Source of the DNA: Desulfofustis limnaeus
GTDB taxonomy: Bacteria > Desulfobacterota > Desulfobulbia > Desulfobulbales > Desulfocapsaceae
NCBI RefSeq assembly: GCF_023169885.1
Contig: NZ_AP025516.1
Coordinates: forward strand, 3,079,501 to 3,143,500
DNA length: 64,000 nucleotides
Direction: 5' to 3'
Part shown: in pieces, positions 54,129 through 63,587 of the stretch
How the letters are laid out: each line of letters begins with the position of its first letter
Position numbering within the stretch: the stretch's first letter is position 1
The notes under the pieces: model-generated
Told to the model about the DNA's origin: nothing
Database searches by the model: none
Seen by the model: only the letters and a program-made list of their open reading frames with translations
Position numbers and translations under genes: made by a program

Positions 54129-55034
54129 ATGAAAGGAATCATCCTGGCCGGCGGTTCCGGCACCCGTCTCTATCCGTTGACCAAGGTCATCAGCAAGCAG
54201 ATCATGCCGGTCTACGATAAACCGATGATCTACTACCCACTCTCGGTACTGATGCTGGCCGGCATCAGGGATATCCTGATCATCTCGACACCGCACGACC
54301 TGCCGGTGTTTCAGGAACTCTTCGGCGACGGCGCCCAACTCGGCCTGGCCATCAGCTACGAAGTACAACCGAGCCCGGATGGACTCGCCCAGGCCTTTCT
54401 CATCGGCAAAAAATTCATCGGCACCAATTCGGTCTGCCTGATCCTTGGCGACAACATCTTCTTCGGGCCTGGCTTCACGGCCATTCTCCGGGAATCGGCG
54501 CGTTTGCAAAAAGGTGGCCTCATTTTCGGGTACCTGGTCAAGGACCCGGAACGGTACGGTGTTGTCCAGTTCAACGAGCAGAATCAGGTGGTCAGCATCG
54601 AGGAAAAACCGGCCCGGCCGAAATCCAAATATGCGGTCCCCGGACTCTACTTTTACGACAACGACGTAATCGCCATCGCCGAAGAGGTCAAGCCGTCGCC
54701 CCGTGGGGAATTGGAGATCACCGACGTCAACCTGGCCTACCTGCGCCGCGGCGACCTGAAGGTGCAGCCGCTCGGCCGCGGCTTCTGCTGGCTCGACACC
54801 GGGACCCACGAGTCATTGCAGCAAGCCTCGAGCTACATTCAGGCCGTCCAGGAACGCCAGGGGCTGAAGATCGCCTGCATCGAAGAGATCGCCTTCCAGC
54901 TCGGCTACATCAACGCCGACCAGTTGGCGGCGCTGGCCCGTGACACCCTGAAAAACCAGTACGGCCAGTATATAATGGATATCATAAGAGAACGCGACCA
55001 ACCGGAAAACTCTCACGTCTTCAGCCAGCAATGA
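54129..55034 (+). CDS. rfbA: Glucose-1-phosphate thymidylyltransferase
   Basis: 301-residue enzyme making dTDP-glucose. The N-terminus [20 protein letters not shown] is characteristic and fixes the ATG at 54129; further motifs are [30 protein letters not shown] and [12 protein letters not shown]. The stop overlaps the rfbD start (ATGA). No rfbB or rfbC lies next to it, so the rest of the rhamnose pathway must be elsewhere. Confidence 0.93.
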   Translation: MKGIILAGGSGTRLYPLTKVISKQIMPVYDKPMIYYPLSVLMLAGIRDILIISTPHDLPVFQELFGDGAQLGLAISYEVQPSPDGLAQAFLIGKKFIGTNSVCLILGDNIFFGPGFTAILRESARLQKGGLIFGYLVKDPERYGVVQFNEQNQVVSIEEKPARPKSKYAVPGLYFYDNDVIAIAEEVKPSPRGELEITDVNLAYLRRGDLKVQPLGRGFCWLDTGTHESLQQASSYIQAVQERQGLKIACIEEIAFQLGYINADQLAALARDTLKNQYGQYIMDIIRERDQPENSHVFSQQ

Positions 55035-55921
55035 AAATTCTGATCATCGGCAGCGGTGGCCAGCTCGGTACCGACTGCAACGTTATCCTCTCCGGCAACC
55101 ACACGATCATCGCCAGCGACTACCCGGCTGTCGACATCGGCAGCCGCGACAGTGTTCAAGCGGCCCTCTCCGACGCCCGTCCCGATGCGGTTATCAATTG
55201 CGCCGCCTTTACCGCCGTGGACCGCTGCGAAAGTGAGCGGGAAGCGGCCTGGCGAATCAACGCCGATGGGCCCCGCCATCTTGCCGATTGCGCCGCCGCA
55301 CAGCAGTGCCGGCTCATCCACATCTCCACCGACTATGTCTTCGATGGACGCAAAACCCCACCCGAGGCTTACGAGGAGTCCGACGCGGTCAACCCCTTGT
55401 CCGAGTACGGGCGCAGCAAGCTGGCCGGAGAGCAGGCCGTACTCGAGCGCTGTCCCGAGGCCCTGATCCTGCGCACCGCCTGGCTCTATTCGGCCCATGG
55501 TGCCAATTTCCTCAAGACCATACTGCGCCTGGCGCTGTCCGATGCCACGCGTCCGTTCACTATCGTCAACGACCAGTTCGGTTCCCTGACTTGGTCACAC
55601 ACCCTGGCCCGACAGATCGAAAAATTACTCGAGACTTCGGTCTCCGGCGTTGTCCATGCGACCGCCGACGGCTTCTGTACCTGGTACGAAGGGGCCTGCT
55701 ACTTCCTGGAAAAAATGGCCGTCCCGCATTCGTTCGTCCCTTGCACTACTGAACAATACCCCACCCCGGCGCACCGGCCGGCCAATTCTATCTTGCGCAA
55801 CCGGGTGCTTGACGACCTCGGCCTGTCGGTATTCGGTTCCTGGCAGAAGGATGTGGACCACCTGGTGGATACCTGCCGGACGAAACTGCTTGCCGAGGCC
55901 CAGGCCGCTCTAGCCCGTTGA
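55031..55921 (+). CDS. rfbD: dTDP-4-dehydrorhamnose reductase
   Basis: 296-residue RmlD-type SDR enzyme. NAD(P)-binding [15 protein letters not shown] at the N-terminus, [24 protein letters not shown] and the catalytic YGRSKLAGE. It catalyses the last step to dTDP-L-rhamnose. Translationally coupled to rfbA by a 4-nt overlap; the next gene is convergent, 3 nt away. Confidence 0.92.
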   Translation: MKILIIGSGGQLGTDCNVILSGNHTIIASDYPAVDIGSRDSVQAALSDARPDAVINCAAFTAVDRCESEREAAWRINADGPRHLADCAAAQQCRLIHISTDYVFDGRKTPPEAYEESDAVNPLSEYGRSKLAGEQAVLERCPEALILRTAWLYSAHGANFLKTILRLALSDATRPFTIVNDQFGSLTWSHTLARQIEKLLETSVSGVVHATADGFCTWYEGACYFLEKMAVPHSFVPCTTEQYPTPAHRPANSILRNRVLDDLGLSVFGSWQKDVDHLVDTCRTKLLAEAQAALAR

Positions 55922-55924
55922 GGG

Positions 55925-56359
55925 TCAAACGACGGGTCCGGCGGTGTGGGTCAGGCTGCAGGCGGGGCAGTCGGCATCAGCGGGTCTGAGGCTCTCCTCG
56001 ATGCTGAAATCGTCGACCAGCTGACGCAGGTGGCCGGGCAACTCAGGGGGAATTGAATCAATCCTGAAACCGGCAATATAGAAATCCGGATTGGTATCCT
56101 GCCGGCACCAGCGGCAGGTGGCCGTGAAGGCCAATTCCTGGCGTCCTGCCTGCTCCTTGGGCAGTTTCATGCGCAGTGACAACGACCTCCCCTTCTCGAT
56201 CGGCCCGTCGCTGACCAGCATCAGCCCACGGGTGGAAATATCCACCAGATGCCCGACGATTCTCTGGTCGTGACCATCAAAGACTCGAAGATAAAACACC
56301 AGGTGCCAACGCTTGGCCTTGCGTTTGTCCGCCGGGTGTTTTCTTTTCGTTCGTCGCAT
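55925..56359 (-). CDS. PilZ domain protein with Cys-containing tail
   Basis: 144-residue protein. The basic N-terminus followed by GHLVDISTRGLMLVSDGPIE supplies the DxSxxG motif; the RxxxR part is probably KRKAKRWHLVF. The C-terminal tail (DADCPACSLTH) has a CxxC and is not part of PilZ. It is likely a c-di-GMP effector. Ends 3 nt from rfbD, convergently, and is followed upstream by the UPF0280 gene with a 9-nt gap. Confidence 0.75.
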   Translation of the reverse strand: MRRTKRKHPADKRKAKRWHLVFYLRVFDGHDQRIVGHLVDISTRGLMLVSDGPIEKGRSLSLRMKLPKEQAGRQELAFTATCRWCRQDTNPDFYIAGFRIDSIPPELPGHLRQLVDDFSIEESLRPADADCPACSLTHTAGPVV

Positions 56360-56368
56360 GGGCTACCC

Positions 56369-57151
56369 TCAGCTCAAGGGATACAGCTCGATGTCTCCAT
56401 AGGCCCCCATGGTTTCTCCATGGATGGCCAGAACACCACGAATGGCCGGCATTGTTTTCGCCACGGCCAGAACGCGGCCGATGGCTGCCTCCGCCTTTTC
56501 TCCTCGACCGGCCTCGTTTCCCAGCCGGGTGGCGAACGCATCCGCGACCGCTGCCGTGGCGGCGATCACCGTCACCGAGTCGGCCTGGCCGAGGCTGAGA
56601 GAATGGCCGACGGTTCCCGAGGACGTGCAAATCCCCAACGGCATGGCCTCAGCGGGAAGATGCACGCCGACACGGTTGCTCAACGACGAGCGGCCAGCAA
56701 AGACCCCGATGGTGCACGGCCGGGTCCGGAGCAGAAAGACATCGCCGCCGTTTTCCACTATAACCTCTTTTTGACCGGCTTCAAGCAAGCCACGCCCGAC
56801 GAATTCGGCGATGGCCCCGGCAACCGCCGCCATCGGCCCGACTCCGGCCAGCGCCCCGGCGGCCAGCATCTGGCGTATGATCGGCGGCGCCAGTTCGTCA
56901 TCGGGGAGAGGGGCGAGCGAGCGGGCGAAATCCCGATGGTGCCCGATGTAGGTCTCAATCTGCAATCGGCAACGGGCCACCAGCTCCCCGGCCAGCCGGT
57001 GCACATCGGTAGTGGCGAGAATCTGCAGATCGGTCTCCCGCAGCCGCACGCGGCTGATCGTCAAGCCGGCCGCAGCGGTCCGGCTGCGATAGCTGCGCTC
57101 TCGATAGGACAGTGGGTTGCGCCCCGTTCGGGCCTGTCTTTTACGGGCCAT
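56369..57151 (-). CDS. UPF0280 family protein (ApbE-like fold)
   Basis: 260-residue protein. Conserved UPF0280 pieces: AAGALAGVGPMAAVAGAIAE, EVIVENGGDVFLL, ICTSSGTVGHSLSLGQADSV and the final GETMGAYGDIELY. The fold is related to ApbE flavin transferases, but no biochemical function is established. It is followed by a PilZ gene on the same strand and preceded, 88 nt upstream, by the CvpA-family gene. Confidence 0.85.
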   Translation of the reverse strand: MARKRQARTGRNPLSYRERSYRSRTAAAGLTISRVRLRETDLQILATTDVHRLAGELVARCRLQIETYIGHHRDFARSLAPLPDDELAPPIIRQMLAAGALAGVGPMAAVAGAIAEFVGRGLLEAGQKEVIVENGGDVFLLRTRPCTIGVFAGRSSLSNRVGVHLPAEAMPLGICTSSGTVGHSLSLGQADSVTVIAATAAVADAFATRLGNEAGRGEKAEAAIGRVLAVAKTMPAIRGVLAIHGETMGAYGDIELYPLS

Positions 57152-57239
57152 GAATCGTCTTTAGTCAGGAGGGAACCGGGAGAGGTGATGAACCACCTCG
57201 TCGCTCTGCACGACAGTGGATAGCCGGGCTACCCGTCGC

Positions 57240-57854
57240 TCATGGTTCGGGGCGGCGTGGTTCCACAGCGGCCGGCCCCTGTTCCACCGACGGCTCCGGC
57301 CCGATCAGAGAATCGAGGAACCCATGGGTGATGGCCGGAGTGTTTTGGCGCAGCGCATCACGAATCCGTTCATCGCGGATCACTTCCCGGGTCAAATCGG
57401 ACAGCCGGTTGAGCGTCGGGCAACTCTGGCAGGTGCGCAGCATGTCATTTTCCGGGGCCAACAAGGTGCCGAGGACGATATGGAGCAAAACCACGACGAG
57501 CACCGCCTTGGCGCATCCGAGGATCATGCCGAGCACTCGGTCGAACCACGGCGTGACGGTGACCTGGATCACCAGCGCCAGGCCTTTGCCGAGCAAAGTC
57601 GCCGCCACGAAGGTGGCGGCAAACAAGATGGCATAGGCACTGAGAAAAATGACCTTGGGATCGGTCGATACGTTCTGGAGAAACGGCAGCAGCTGCTCAT
57701 GGTAACGGCTGGCGGCAAAATACCCGAGATACAGGGCCAGCAGGGGCACCACCTGGCCCAGAAAGCCAGTCCATAATCCTCGGATCGCCAACAAGGCAAC
57801 AAGGCCGAGAACAACGAAATCGTAGGGGCTCACGTGCATGGTTTCCATCGTCAC
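57240..57854 (-). CDS. CvpA-family membrane protein
   Basis: 204-residue protein with four hydrophobic segments in the first ~130 residues: DFVVLGLVALLAIRGLWTGF, VVPLLALYLGYFAA, FLSAYAILFAATFVAATLL and LGMILGCAKAVLVVVLLHIV. This is the CvpA (colicin V production) fold; the C-terminal cytoplasmic tail (LTREVIRDERIRDAL) is charged. Members are linked to envelope stress tolerance and purine-operon context in E. coli, but no mechanism is known. The start could be M1, M3 or M6. Confidence 0.8.
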   Translation of the reverse strand: MTMETMHVSPYDFVVLGLVALLAIRGLWTGFLGQVVPLLALYLGYFAASRYHEQLLPFLQNVSTDPKVIFLSAYAILFAATFVAATLLGKGLALVIQVTVTPWFDRVLGMILGCAKAVLVVVLLHIVLGTLLAPENDMLRTCQSCPTLNRLSDLTREVIRDERIRDALRQNTPAITHGFLDSLIGPEPSVEQGPAAVEPRRPEP

Positions 57855-57934
57855 CTCTTGCGCAACGGGGGATCAGGCCATATCTTCAGGGAACGCTCTG
57901 TAATTCTCTCAATCACCGACAGGAAGACTTTACC

Positions 57935-58753
57935 TTGCAAAATCATTTTTCTCCAGAATTGAATAGTAGCTCGAGCATCGCAGCTGCGGATGTGCTGCCC
58001 ACAGGACTACGCTCGCTGCTCGACTCGTTGGCCCCCGGCAACACCCTGGCCGCATCCAGCCTGGCGGCCCCTCTGCTCCCCGAACCGGAGCTGGCCGCCC
58101 TCAGCTCGGCCTGGCTGACCGAGCATGAACAACGGCATTATCGGCGGTTTTCTTTTGCCAAACGGCGCTCGGAATGGCTATTTGGTCGGATCTGCGCCAA
58201 GCAGGCGGTTCTCGATCTCCTCTCCAACGGCACCGATACGCAACTCCGTCCCCTCGACATCACCATTGAGGCCGGATCGACCGGCCGACCGTCGGTGGTC
58301 CTGGTCGGCAACGGTCATCCAGCAACCGAGCCGGACATCTCCATTTCCCACTCCCATGGCATGGCCATCGCGGTCGCCGGCTCCGGACTGTGCGGCGTCG
58401 ATATCCAACAGCTCAATGAGACACTATACCGGGTCAAAACCCGCTATTGCGACGAGATCGAGACAGCCCTGCTGGAGACGACCATGGAGCGCGACCTCGT
58501 CCAACTGGGCCTGCTCTGGGTGTGCAAGGAGGCGATCCGCAAATGCTTCAGCGATATCGTCCTGCTCGGCTTCCTGGAGATCCACCTGGAGCGGATCAGC
58601 ATGGATCAGGGTCATCGGCTGCTTCACTTCCAACTCGACAAACCGTTCCAGACCCTCGGCCTGGTCGCCGTCGCTACCCATGTCCGCGAACCTTACGCGC
58701 TTGCTGTCTGCAACGTGACCAACGAACGGTTGCGCCATGCCGGAATTGCCTGA
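57935..58753 (+). CDS. 4'-phosphopantetheinyl transferase superfamily protein
   Basis: 272-residue Sfp-type enzyme transferring phosphopantetheine from CoA to carrier proteins. Motifs in the C-terminal half are DISISHSHGMAIAVAGSG, CGVDIQQLNE with the magnesium aspartate and LLWVCKEAIRKCF. It starts at TTG with AGGAAG 9 nt upstream; no better ATG is available. The 3' end overlaps fpg by 17 nt. Length and domain order fit secondary-metabolism or primary Sfp types equally. Confidence 0.82.
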   Translation: MQNHFSPELNSSSSIAAADVLPTGLRSLLDSLAPGNTLAASSLAAPLLPEPELAALSSAWLTEHEQRHYRRFSFAKRRSEWLFGRICAKQAVLDLLSNGTDTQLRPLDITIEAGSTGRPSVVLVGNGHPATEPDISISHSHGMAIAVAGSGLCGVDIQQLNETLYRVKTRYCDEIETALLETTMERDLVQLGLLWVCKEAIRKCFSDIVLLGFLEIHLERISMDQGHRLLHFQLDKPFQTLGLVAVATHVREPYALAVCNVTNERLRHAGIA

Positions 58754-59567
58754 AGTCGAGGTCGTCCGGCTCGGTCTCGAACGATTTCTGCCGGACCGGA
58801 CCGTGATCGATTACCGGAGCAATGGAAAGCCCCTCCGTCTTTGCAGTGAAACGCAAGACATGCGCCGGTTGCTGATCGGCTCGCGGTTCCTGACAGTCGG
58901 CCGCCGGGCCAAATACCTGCTGCTGGAATTGGATAACCGCTCGCTGCTGGTCATCCATCTGGGCATGACCGGCAGGCTCGGCTTGTTTCCAGAAAAGACC
59001 CCGGTCCTGACCCACGATCACCGCCGCTGGCTGCTCGACAACGGTCTCGAACTGCGCTTTAACGATGCCCGTCGTTTCGGCTCGCTGCTCATCTTTCCCG
59101 AGGAGACGAGGGCCACCGCAGAGCGGGAGCTGTTCGCAGGCATTGGCCTCGAGCCCTTCGCTCCCGACTGCACCGCTGATTATATGCGGGCCAAGGCAGC
59201 CGGCCGGACCCTGCCGGTCAAACAATTCCTGATGGACGGCCGCGCGGTGGCCGGTATCGGCAACATCTACGCCAACGAGGCCTTGTTCGCGGCAGGAATC
59301 AGGCCGGATCGACCGGCCGGTAGGATCAGCCGTAAAAAATGGCTGTTGCTGCTGCAAGAAATCATCAGGATCCTACGTCACGCCATTGCCTGCGGGGGGT
59401 CCAGCATCAGCGACTTTCTTGGAACAGATGGTAAGGGCGGTTACTTTCAGGTGCATTTCTCCGTCTACGGCAGGGCCGGCCAAGCCTGCCCGCGCTGTTT
59501 TAAACCGATTAAGGCGATTCGTCTCGCTGGTCGCTCAACGTTCTTCTGTGCTTCCTGCCAGCGCTGA
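58737..59567 (+). CDS. mutM: Formamidopyrimidine-DNA glycosylase
   Basis: 276-residue bifunctional base-excision repair enzyme. The N-terminal PELPEVEVVRLGLERFL holds the catalytic Pro2 and Glu3; GMTGRLGLF, FNDARRFGSLLI and GIGNIYANEALFAAGI (helix-two-turn-helix) follow, and a C-terminal zinc finger reads CPRCFKPIKAI and FFCASCQR. All catalytic elements are intact. Overlaps the phosphopantetheinyl transferase gene by 17 nt. Confidence 0.95.
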   Translation: MPELPEVEVVRLGLERFLPDRTVIDYRSNGKPLRLCSETQDMRRLLIGSRFLTVGRRAKYLLLELDNRSLLVIHLGMTGRLGLFPEKTPVLTHDHRRWLLDNGLELRFNDARRFGSLLIFPEETRATAERELFAGIGLEPFAPDCTADYMRAKAAGRTLPVKQFLMDGRAVAGIGNIYANEALFAAGIRPDRPAGRISRKKWLLLLQEIIRILRHAIACGGSSISDFLGTDGKGGYFQVHFSVYGRAGQACPRCFKPIKAIRLAGRSTFFCASCQR

Positions 59568-59726
59568 ACCGTCATCCGGTCCCCCGGCAAACGGGGAGAC
59601 GGCCATTTGGGTTATTGCAAGCAACGCGCATCTCTGGTTTATTGCATTATCTACGGATAGATGATCCGATTCACCTCAATCCCATTTCACGACCGATTTT
59701 AGGCCACCACTGCAAGGAGGAAGGTC

Positions 59727-61007
59727 ATGACCTCTCGTATCGCTGCCGTCGACGCTTTGGAGATTCTTGATTCACGCGGCAACCCCACCGTTCGGGTTTT
59801 CGTCGAACTGGAAAACGGCACCTGCGCCGCCGCCTCGGTCCCGTCAGGAGCCAGCACCGGCGAAAATGAAGCGATTGAATTGCGCGACAACAACTCTACC
59901 CGCTATAACGGCAAAGGCGTACGCACCGCCGTGGACAACGTGACCAAGATTATCGCCCCGGAAATCGTCGGGTACCCTGCCGAAAACCAGGCCGCCATCG
60001 ACCGTTTGATGATCGAGTTGGACGGATCGGAGAACAAGGCCAACCTTGGCGCCAATGCCATTCTCGGCGTCTCCATGGCCGTTGCCCGAGCCGCCGCCGA
60101 TTCGCTGGGGATGCCGCTCTACCGGTATCTTGGCGGTTGCGGCGCCTGCCGGCTGCCGGTGCCGATGATGAATATTCTCAACGGCGGCGCCCACGCTGAC
60201 AACAGCGTCGATTTTCAGGAATTCATGGCTGTGCCCATCGGCTTCGACTCCTTCAGTGAGGGGTTGCGCGCCGTCGCTGAAACCTTCCACGCCCTGAAAA
60301 AACTGCTCAACAGTCGGGGGCTCGCCACCGGGGTCGGCGACGAGGGCGGTTTCGCACCCAATCTCGGAAGCAACGAAGAGGCCATGGAAGTCATTCTCGA
60401 GGCCATCAAGAAGGCAGGCTATCAACCGGGTACCGACATTGCCATGGCCCTCGACTCCGCCGCCAGTTCCTTCTCTCCCGATCTGAAATCGAGTTACGAC
60501 TTGAAATGGTCCGGCGGTGGCACCCTGACCAGCGATGCGATGGTGGAGTTGGTGAAGAAATGGGCCACTGACTACCCCATCGTCTCCTGGGAAGACCCGC
60601 TGGCCGAGGGCGATTGGGACGGGTTCAATAAGATCACCGCACAGATCGGCGATCGGGCACAAATCGTCGGCGACGATATCTTTGTCACCAACACCCGCTA
60701 CATCGAGCGCGGCATTGCCTGGAAGACGGCCAATTCGGTACTGATCAAGCTCAATCAGATCGGCACCGTCACCGAGACCATCGAGGCTATCCGCCGCTGC
60801 CGCGACGCCGGCTGGAGTTACGTCATTTCCCACCGTTCTGGCGAGACGGAGGACACCTTTATCGCCGATTTCTCGGTTGCCATGGACGGTGGGCAGATCA
60901 AGACCGGCTCCGCTTCCCGCAGCGATCGCGTGGCCAAATACAACCGGCTCCTGGAAATCGAACACGAGTTGGGGCAAGAAGCCCGTTATTACTGGAGGAA
61001 ACCTTGA
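59727..61007 (+). CDS. eno: Enolase with MITE-supplied C-terminus
   Basis: 426-residue glycolytic enolase. Motifs include [72 protein letters not shown], the metal site GDDIFVTN, the lysine of [16 protein letters not shown] and [26 protein letters not shown] precedes the ATG. The last codons (AGG AAA CCT TGA) fall inside MITE copy 3, so the final residues RKP and the stop codon come from the element; usual enolases have several more residues after this point. Activity is probably retained because the catalytic core is complete. Confidence 0.95.
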   Translation: MTSRIAAVDALEILDSRGNPTVRVFVELENGTCAAASVPSGASTGENEAIELRDNNSTRYNGKGVRTAVDNVTKIIAPEIVGYPAENQAAIDRLMIELDGSENKANLGANAILGVSMAVARAAADSLGMPLYRYLGGCGACRLPVPMMNILNGGAHADNSVDFQEFMAVPIGFDSFSEGLRAVAETFHALKKLLNSRGLATGVGDEGGFAPNLGSNEEAMEVILEAIKKAGYQPGTDIAMALDSAASSFSPDLKSSYDLKWSGGGTLTSDAMVELVKKWATDYPIVSWEDPLAEGDWDGFNKITAQIGDRAQIVGDDIFVTNTRYIERGIAWKTANSVLIKLNQIGTVTETIEAIRRCRDAGWSYVISHRSGETEDTFIADFSVAMDGGQIKTGSASRSDRVAKYNRLLEIEHELGQEARYYWRKP

Positions 61008-61139
61008 AAGATTGCCATTTCGTCCAATCTCATTGTTGCGCAATCAAATTTTATCCTCGGAATATCATGTATATGCCTGCGGTAAAATTCTCTTGCGCGC
61101 CTCGATCTTGAACGGAATTTCGAATTTTTCAAGGCCCCC
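60997..61139 (-). mobile_element. MITE copy 3 (IS5-derived), at the end of eno
   Basis: 143-bp copy in the opposite orientation to copies 1 and 2. Its left end GGAAACCTTGAAAGATTGCC corresponds to the right end of the others, and its right end AATTTTTCAAGGCCCCC to their left end. Flanks are TGGA (60993-60996) and TAGA (61140-61143), an imperfect 4-bp duplication. It lies partly within the eno coding sequence. Confidence 0.85.
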
Positions 61140-61174
61140 TAGAAGCGGTAGCAGCGTAAACGGAGGTGGCAACG

Positions 61175-61363
61175 ATGGCAAACAGCCCCAAACCAGGACT
61201 CGACAAGGACCGGATTATCCCGGAGCGGATGGCGGCTTTGCGTTCCTTGCCGGTGGAGGTCAAGCAACAGCTCACCGGCGAGGAGGCCCGCGCCTTTCTC
61301 TACGGAGAGCCGCTCCCCGAGGCATTGATCGACAAATTGAAACCGTTTCTGGACGAGGTATAA
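61175..61363 (+). CDS. Small hypothetical protein
   Basis: 62-residue protein from the ATG at 61175, which has GGAGG 8 nt upstream. It is helical and charged: [20 protein letters not shown] and [20 protein letters not shown]. No family recognised. It lies between MITE copy 3 and the lemA-like gene (43-nt gap), and may head that transcript. Confidence 0.65.
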   Translation: MANSPKPGLDKDRIIPERMAALRSLPVEVKQQLTGEEARAFLYGEPLPEALIDKLKPFLDEV

Positions 61364-61406
61364 GTTCGCCCCGTCGAGCCTCAACCACTTCATCAACGGA
61401 GGATTT

Positions 61407-61994
61407 ATGGCGTCCATCGCCCGTTTGCTTCTGACGATATCCTGCTTGTTTCTTCTCGTCGGCTGCGGCTACAACACCCTCCAGGAAAAGGAGGAACAGG
61501 TCTTCAAGGCCTGGGCAGATGTGGAATCGACCCTGCAACGCCGGGCCGATCTGATCCCCAACCTGGTGGCCACCGTCAAGGGCTACGCCGCCCATGAACG
61601 GGAGACCCTGGAGGCGGTGGTCAACGCCCGGGCCAAGGCGACATCGCTGCAGATCAAGCCGGAGGATCTGAGCAACCCGACGATCATGCAGCAATGGAGC
61701 GCCGCTCAGGGCGGTTTGAGCTCGGCCTTGTCGAGGCTGATGGTGGTGGTCGAGCAGTACCCCGACCTGAAGGCCAACCAGAATTTTCTCGATCTGCAGA
61801 CGCAGCTGGAAGGCACCGAAAACCGGATCAACGTGGCCAGGCAACGCTACAACGCGGCGGTGGAGGACTTCAACGCCTCGATCCGCCGGTTCCCCGAGCG
61901 GTTGACCAACGCCATCCTGCTCAAACTGGAGCGAAAGGAATACTACAAGGCAGACGAGGGAGCCCAGCAGGCGCCCCAGGTGAATTTCAACTGA
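61407..61994 (+). CDS. LemA family protein
   Basis: 195-residue LemA protein. The N-terminus has a membrane or lipoprotein signal ([19 protein letters not shown], with a lipobox cysteine). The conserved core reads [72 protein letters not shown] and FNASIRRFP. LemA proteins commonly precede TPM-domain genes, as here; the function is not well defined. Confidence 0.92.
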   Translation: MASIARLLLTISCLFLLVGCGYNTLQEKEEQVFKAWADVESTLQRRADLIPNLVATVKGYAAHERETLEAVVNARAKATSLQIKPEDLSNPTIMQQWSAAQGGLSSALSRLMVVVEQYPDLKANQNFLDLQTQLEGTENRINVARQRYNAAVEDFNASIRRFPERLTNAILLKLERKEYYKADEGAQQAPQVNFN

Positions 61995-62006
61995 TCGGGA
62001 GCACCA

Positions 62007-62900
62007 GTGGCACGAGCTTCTCAGGCAACCGGCGCGCGCAGCTGCCTGCTGATCCTGGTTCTCTGTATCCTGTTGGTTACGACGGCGGCGGTGGCCCGCG
62101 AGGTGCCGCCGCTGCAGGGTCGGGTCAACGACCTGGTCGGCATGCTCTCGCCGGCCACCATAAACCAGTTGGAATCGGTTCTGGCCGACCTGGAGGTCAG
62201 CGACTCGACCCAGATCGCGGTGCTGATCATCGATTCGCTGCAGGGAGACAGCCTTGAGGATTACTCTCTACGGGTCGCCGAACAGTGGCAGATCGGTCAG
62301 AAGGGCCGCGACAACGGGGCTCTGTTATTGGTCGTCCGCGACGATCGCAAACTGCGTATCGAAGTTGGTTACGGCCTGGAAGGCGTCCTCACCGATCTGG
62401 TCGCCGGCCGCATCATCCGCAGCGTCATCACGCCCCACTTTCGTCTGGGCAATTTCAACCAGGGAGTCATCGACGGGGTCGGTGCCATGATCAGCGCCGT
62501 CAGAGGCGAATTTCAGGCCGATGTCGAAAAACGACAGACCGGTCCTGCCGGAGTCGACCCGGGCGGTCTGCTGGTTTTTCTGATGGTCATTCTGTCGTTC
62601 ATCGGATCACTGTTCCGCCGCGCCAAACCGCTTGCCGCTGTCGCCGGCGGCATCGTCGTGCCGACACTCGCCTTTCTGCTTTTTGGTATCACCGGTATGG
62701 TGTTGCTGCTGCTCATCCCGGTCGGTATCATCGGCGGCCTGGTGGCCGCCTCGATCATGGGCCAGGCCGGAACCCGGCGGGGCAGCTCGGGTGGATTCTT
62801 TCCATCCGGCACCACGTTCGGTGGCGGATTCGGCGGTGGTGGCGGTTTCAGTGGCGGCGGTGGCGGCTTCGGCGGCGGTGGCGCCTCGGGAGGCTGGTAG
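62007..62900 (+). CDS. TPM domain protein with glycine-rich tail (YgcG-like)
   Basis: 297-residue protein starting at GTG behind GGAG. It has a signal peptide (CLLILVLCILLVTTAAVA), then a TPM domain (RVNDLVGMLSPATINQLESV, QIAVLIIDSLQGDSLEDYSL, RDNGALLLVVRDDRKLRIEV). Two membrane segments follow near residues 188-208 and 212-250, and the C-terminus is almost only Gly, Ser and Phe. The tail with GGGGGFSGGGGGFGGGGASG is typical. Probably works with LemA and the next gene at the envelope; mechanism unknown. Confidence 0.88.
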   Translation: MARASQATGARSCLLILVLCILLVTTAAVAREVPPLQGRVNDLVGMLSPATINQLESVLADLEVSDSTQIAVLIIDSLQGDSLEDYSLRVAEQWQIGQKGRDNGALLLVVRDDRKLRIEVGYGLEGVLTDLVAGRIIRSVITPHFRLGNFNQGVIDGVGAMISAVRGEFQADVEKRQTGPAGVDPGGLLVFLMVILSFIGSLFRRAKPLAAVAGGIVVPTLAFLLFGITGMVLLLLIPVGIIGGLVAASIMGQAGTRRGSSGGFFPSGTTFGGGFGGGGGFSGGGGGFGGGGASGGW

Positions 62901-62906
62901 ACAACG

Positions 62907-63557
62907 ATGAAAACCCTGGCCCAGAAATTTCTCACCGAAGAAGAACAGCAGCGGATCACAGCGGCAGTCCGCCAGGCGGAACGGCAGACCACCGGCGAAA
63001 TCGTGCCGATGGTAGTCTCGTCCAGCCATGAATACCCCTTGGCACCAGTGATCGGCGGTGCGGTTCTGGCCCTACCCCTGGGTCTGCTCGGCAGCCGCCT
63101 CATAGCGCACTATTTCTGGCTGGGGATCGATCAGCTCTGGCTGTTTTTCCTCTGCTTCCTGCCCTTCTTCGTTCTCGGTCATCAGGTGGGTAAACGGGTG
63201 CCGGCCCTGATGCGCCTGTTCCTCCTGTCCCGCCAGGCCGAAGAAGAGGTGGCGAAAGCGGCCGCGCTTGCCTTTTTCACCGAAAAGCTCTACCAGACCA
63301 AAGCCGAAAACGGCATTCTTCTTTATGTCTCGGTCCTGGAACAGCGGGTCTGGGTGCTTGGCGACCGCGGCATCAACGAAAAAATCGACCAGCAGCGCTG
63401 GCAGGAAATCGTCTCGCTGGTAGTCGACGGAGTCAAGGCCGGCAACCAATGCGACGCCATCTGCAACGCCGTCTCCCGCATCGGAGCGATCCTGAAGGAA
63501 TCGTTTCCTATCGCGCCGGGCGACAAAAACGAACTGCACAACCTGATCATCCGATAA
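62907..63557 (+). CDS. TPM domain membrane protein
   Basis: 216-residue protein, second TPM-domain gene in the set, 6 nt after the first. An N-terminal region (AAVRQAERQTTGEIVPMVVS) is followed by two membrane segments and a C-terminal part with KAAALAFFTEKLYQTKAENG, VWVLGDRGINEKIDQQRWQE and NAVSRIGAILKESFP. This matches the TPM_phosphatase form of the domain lacking a signal peptide. Likely partners are LemA and the glycine-rich TPM protein. Confidence 0.88.
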   Translation: MKTLAQKFLTEEEQQRITAAVRQAERQTTGEIVPMVVSSSHEYPLAPVIGGAVLALPLGLLGSRLIAHYFWLGIDQLWLFFLCFLPFFVLGHQVGKRVPALMRLFLLSRQAEEEVAKAAALAFFTEKLYQTKAENGILLYVSVLEQRVWVLGDRGINEKIDQQRWQEIVSLVVDGVKAGNQCDAICNAVSRIGAILKESFPIAPGDKNELHNLIIR

Positions 63558-63587
63558 CCAGCAGTACTGAACAAGATAGCCAGATAG

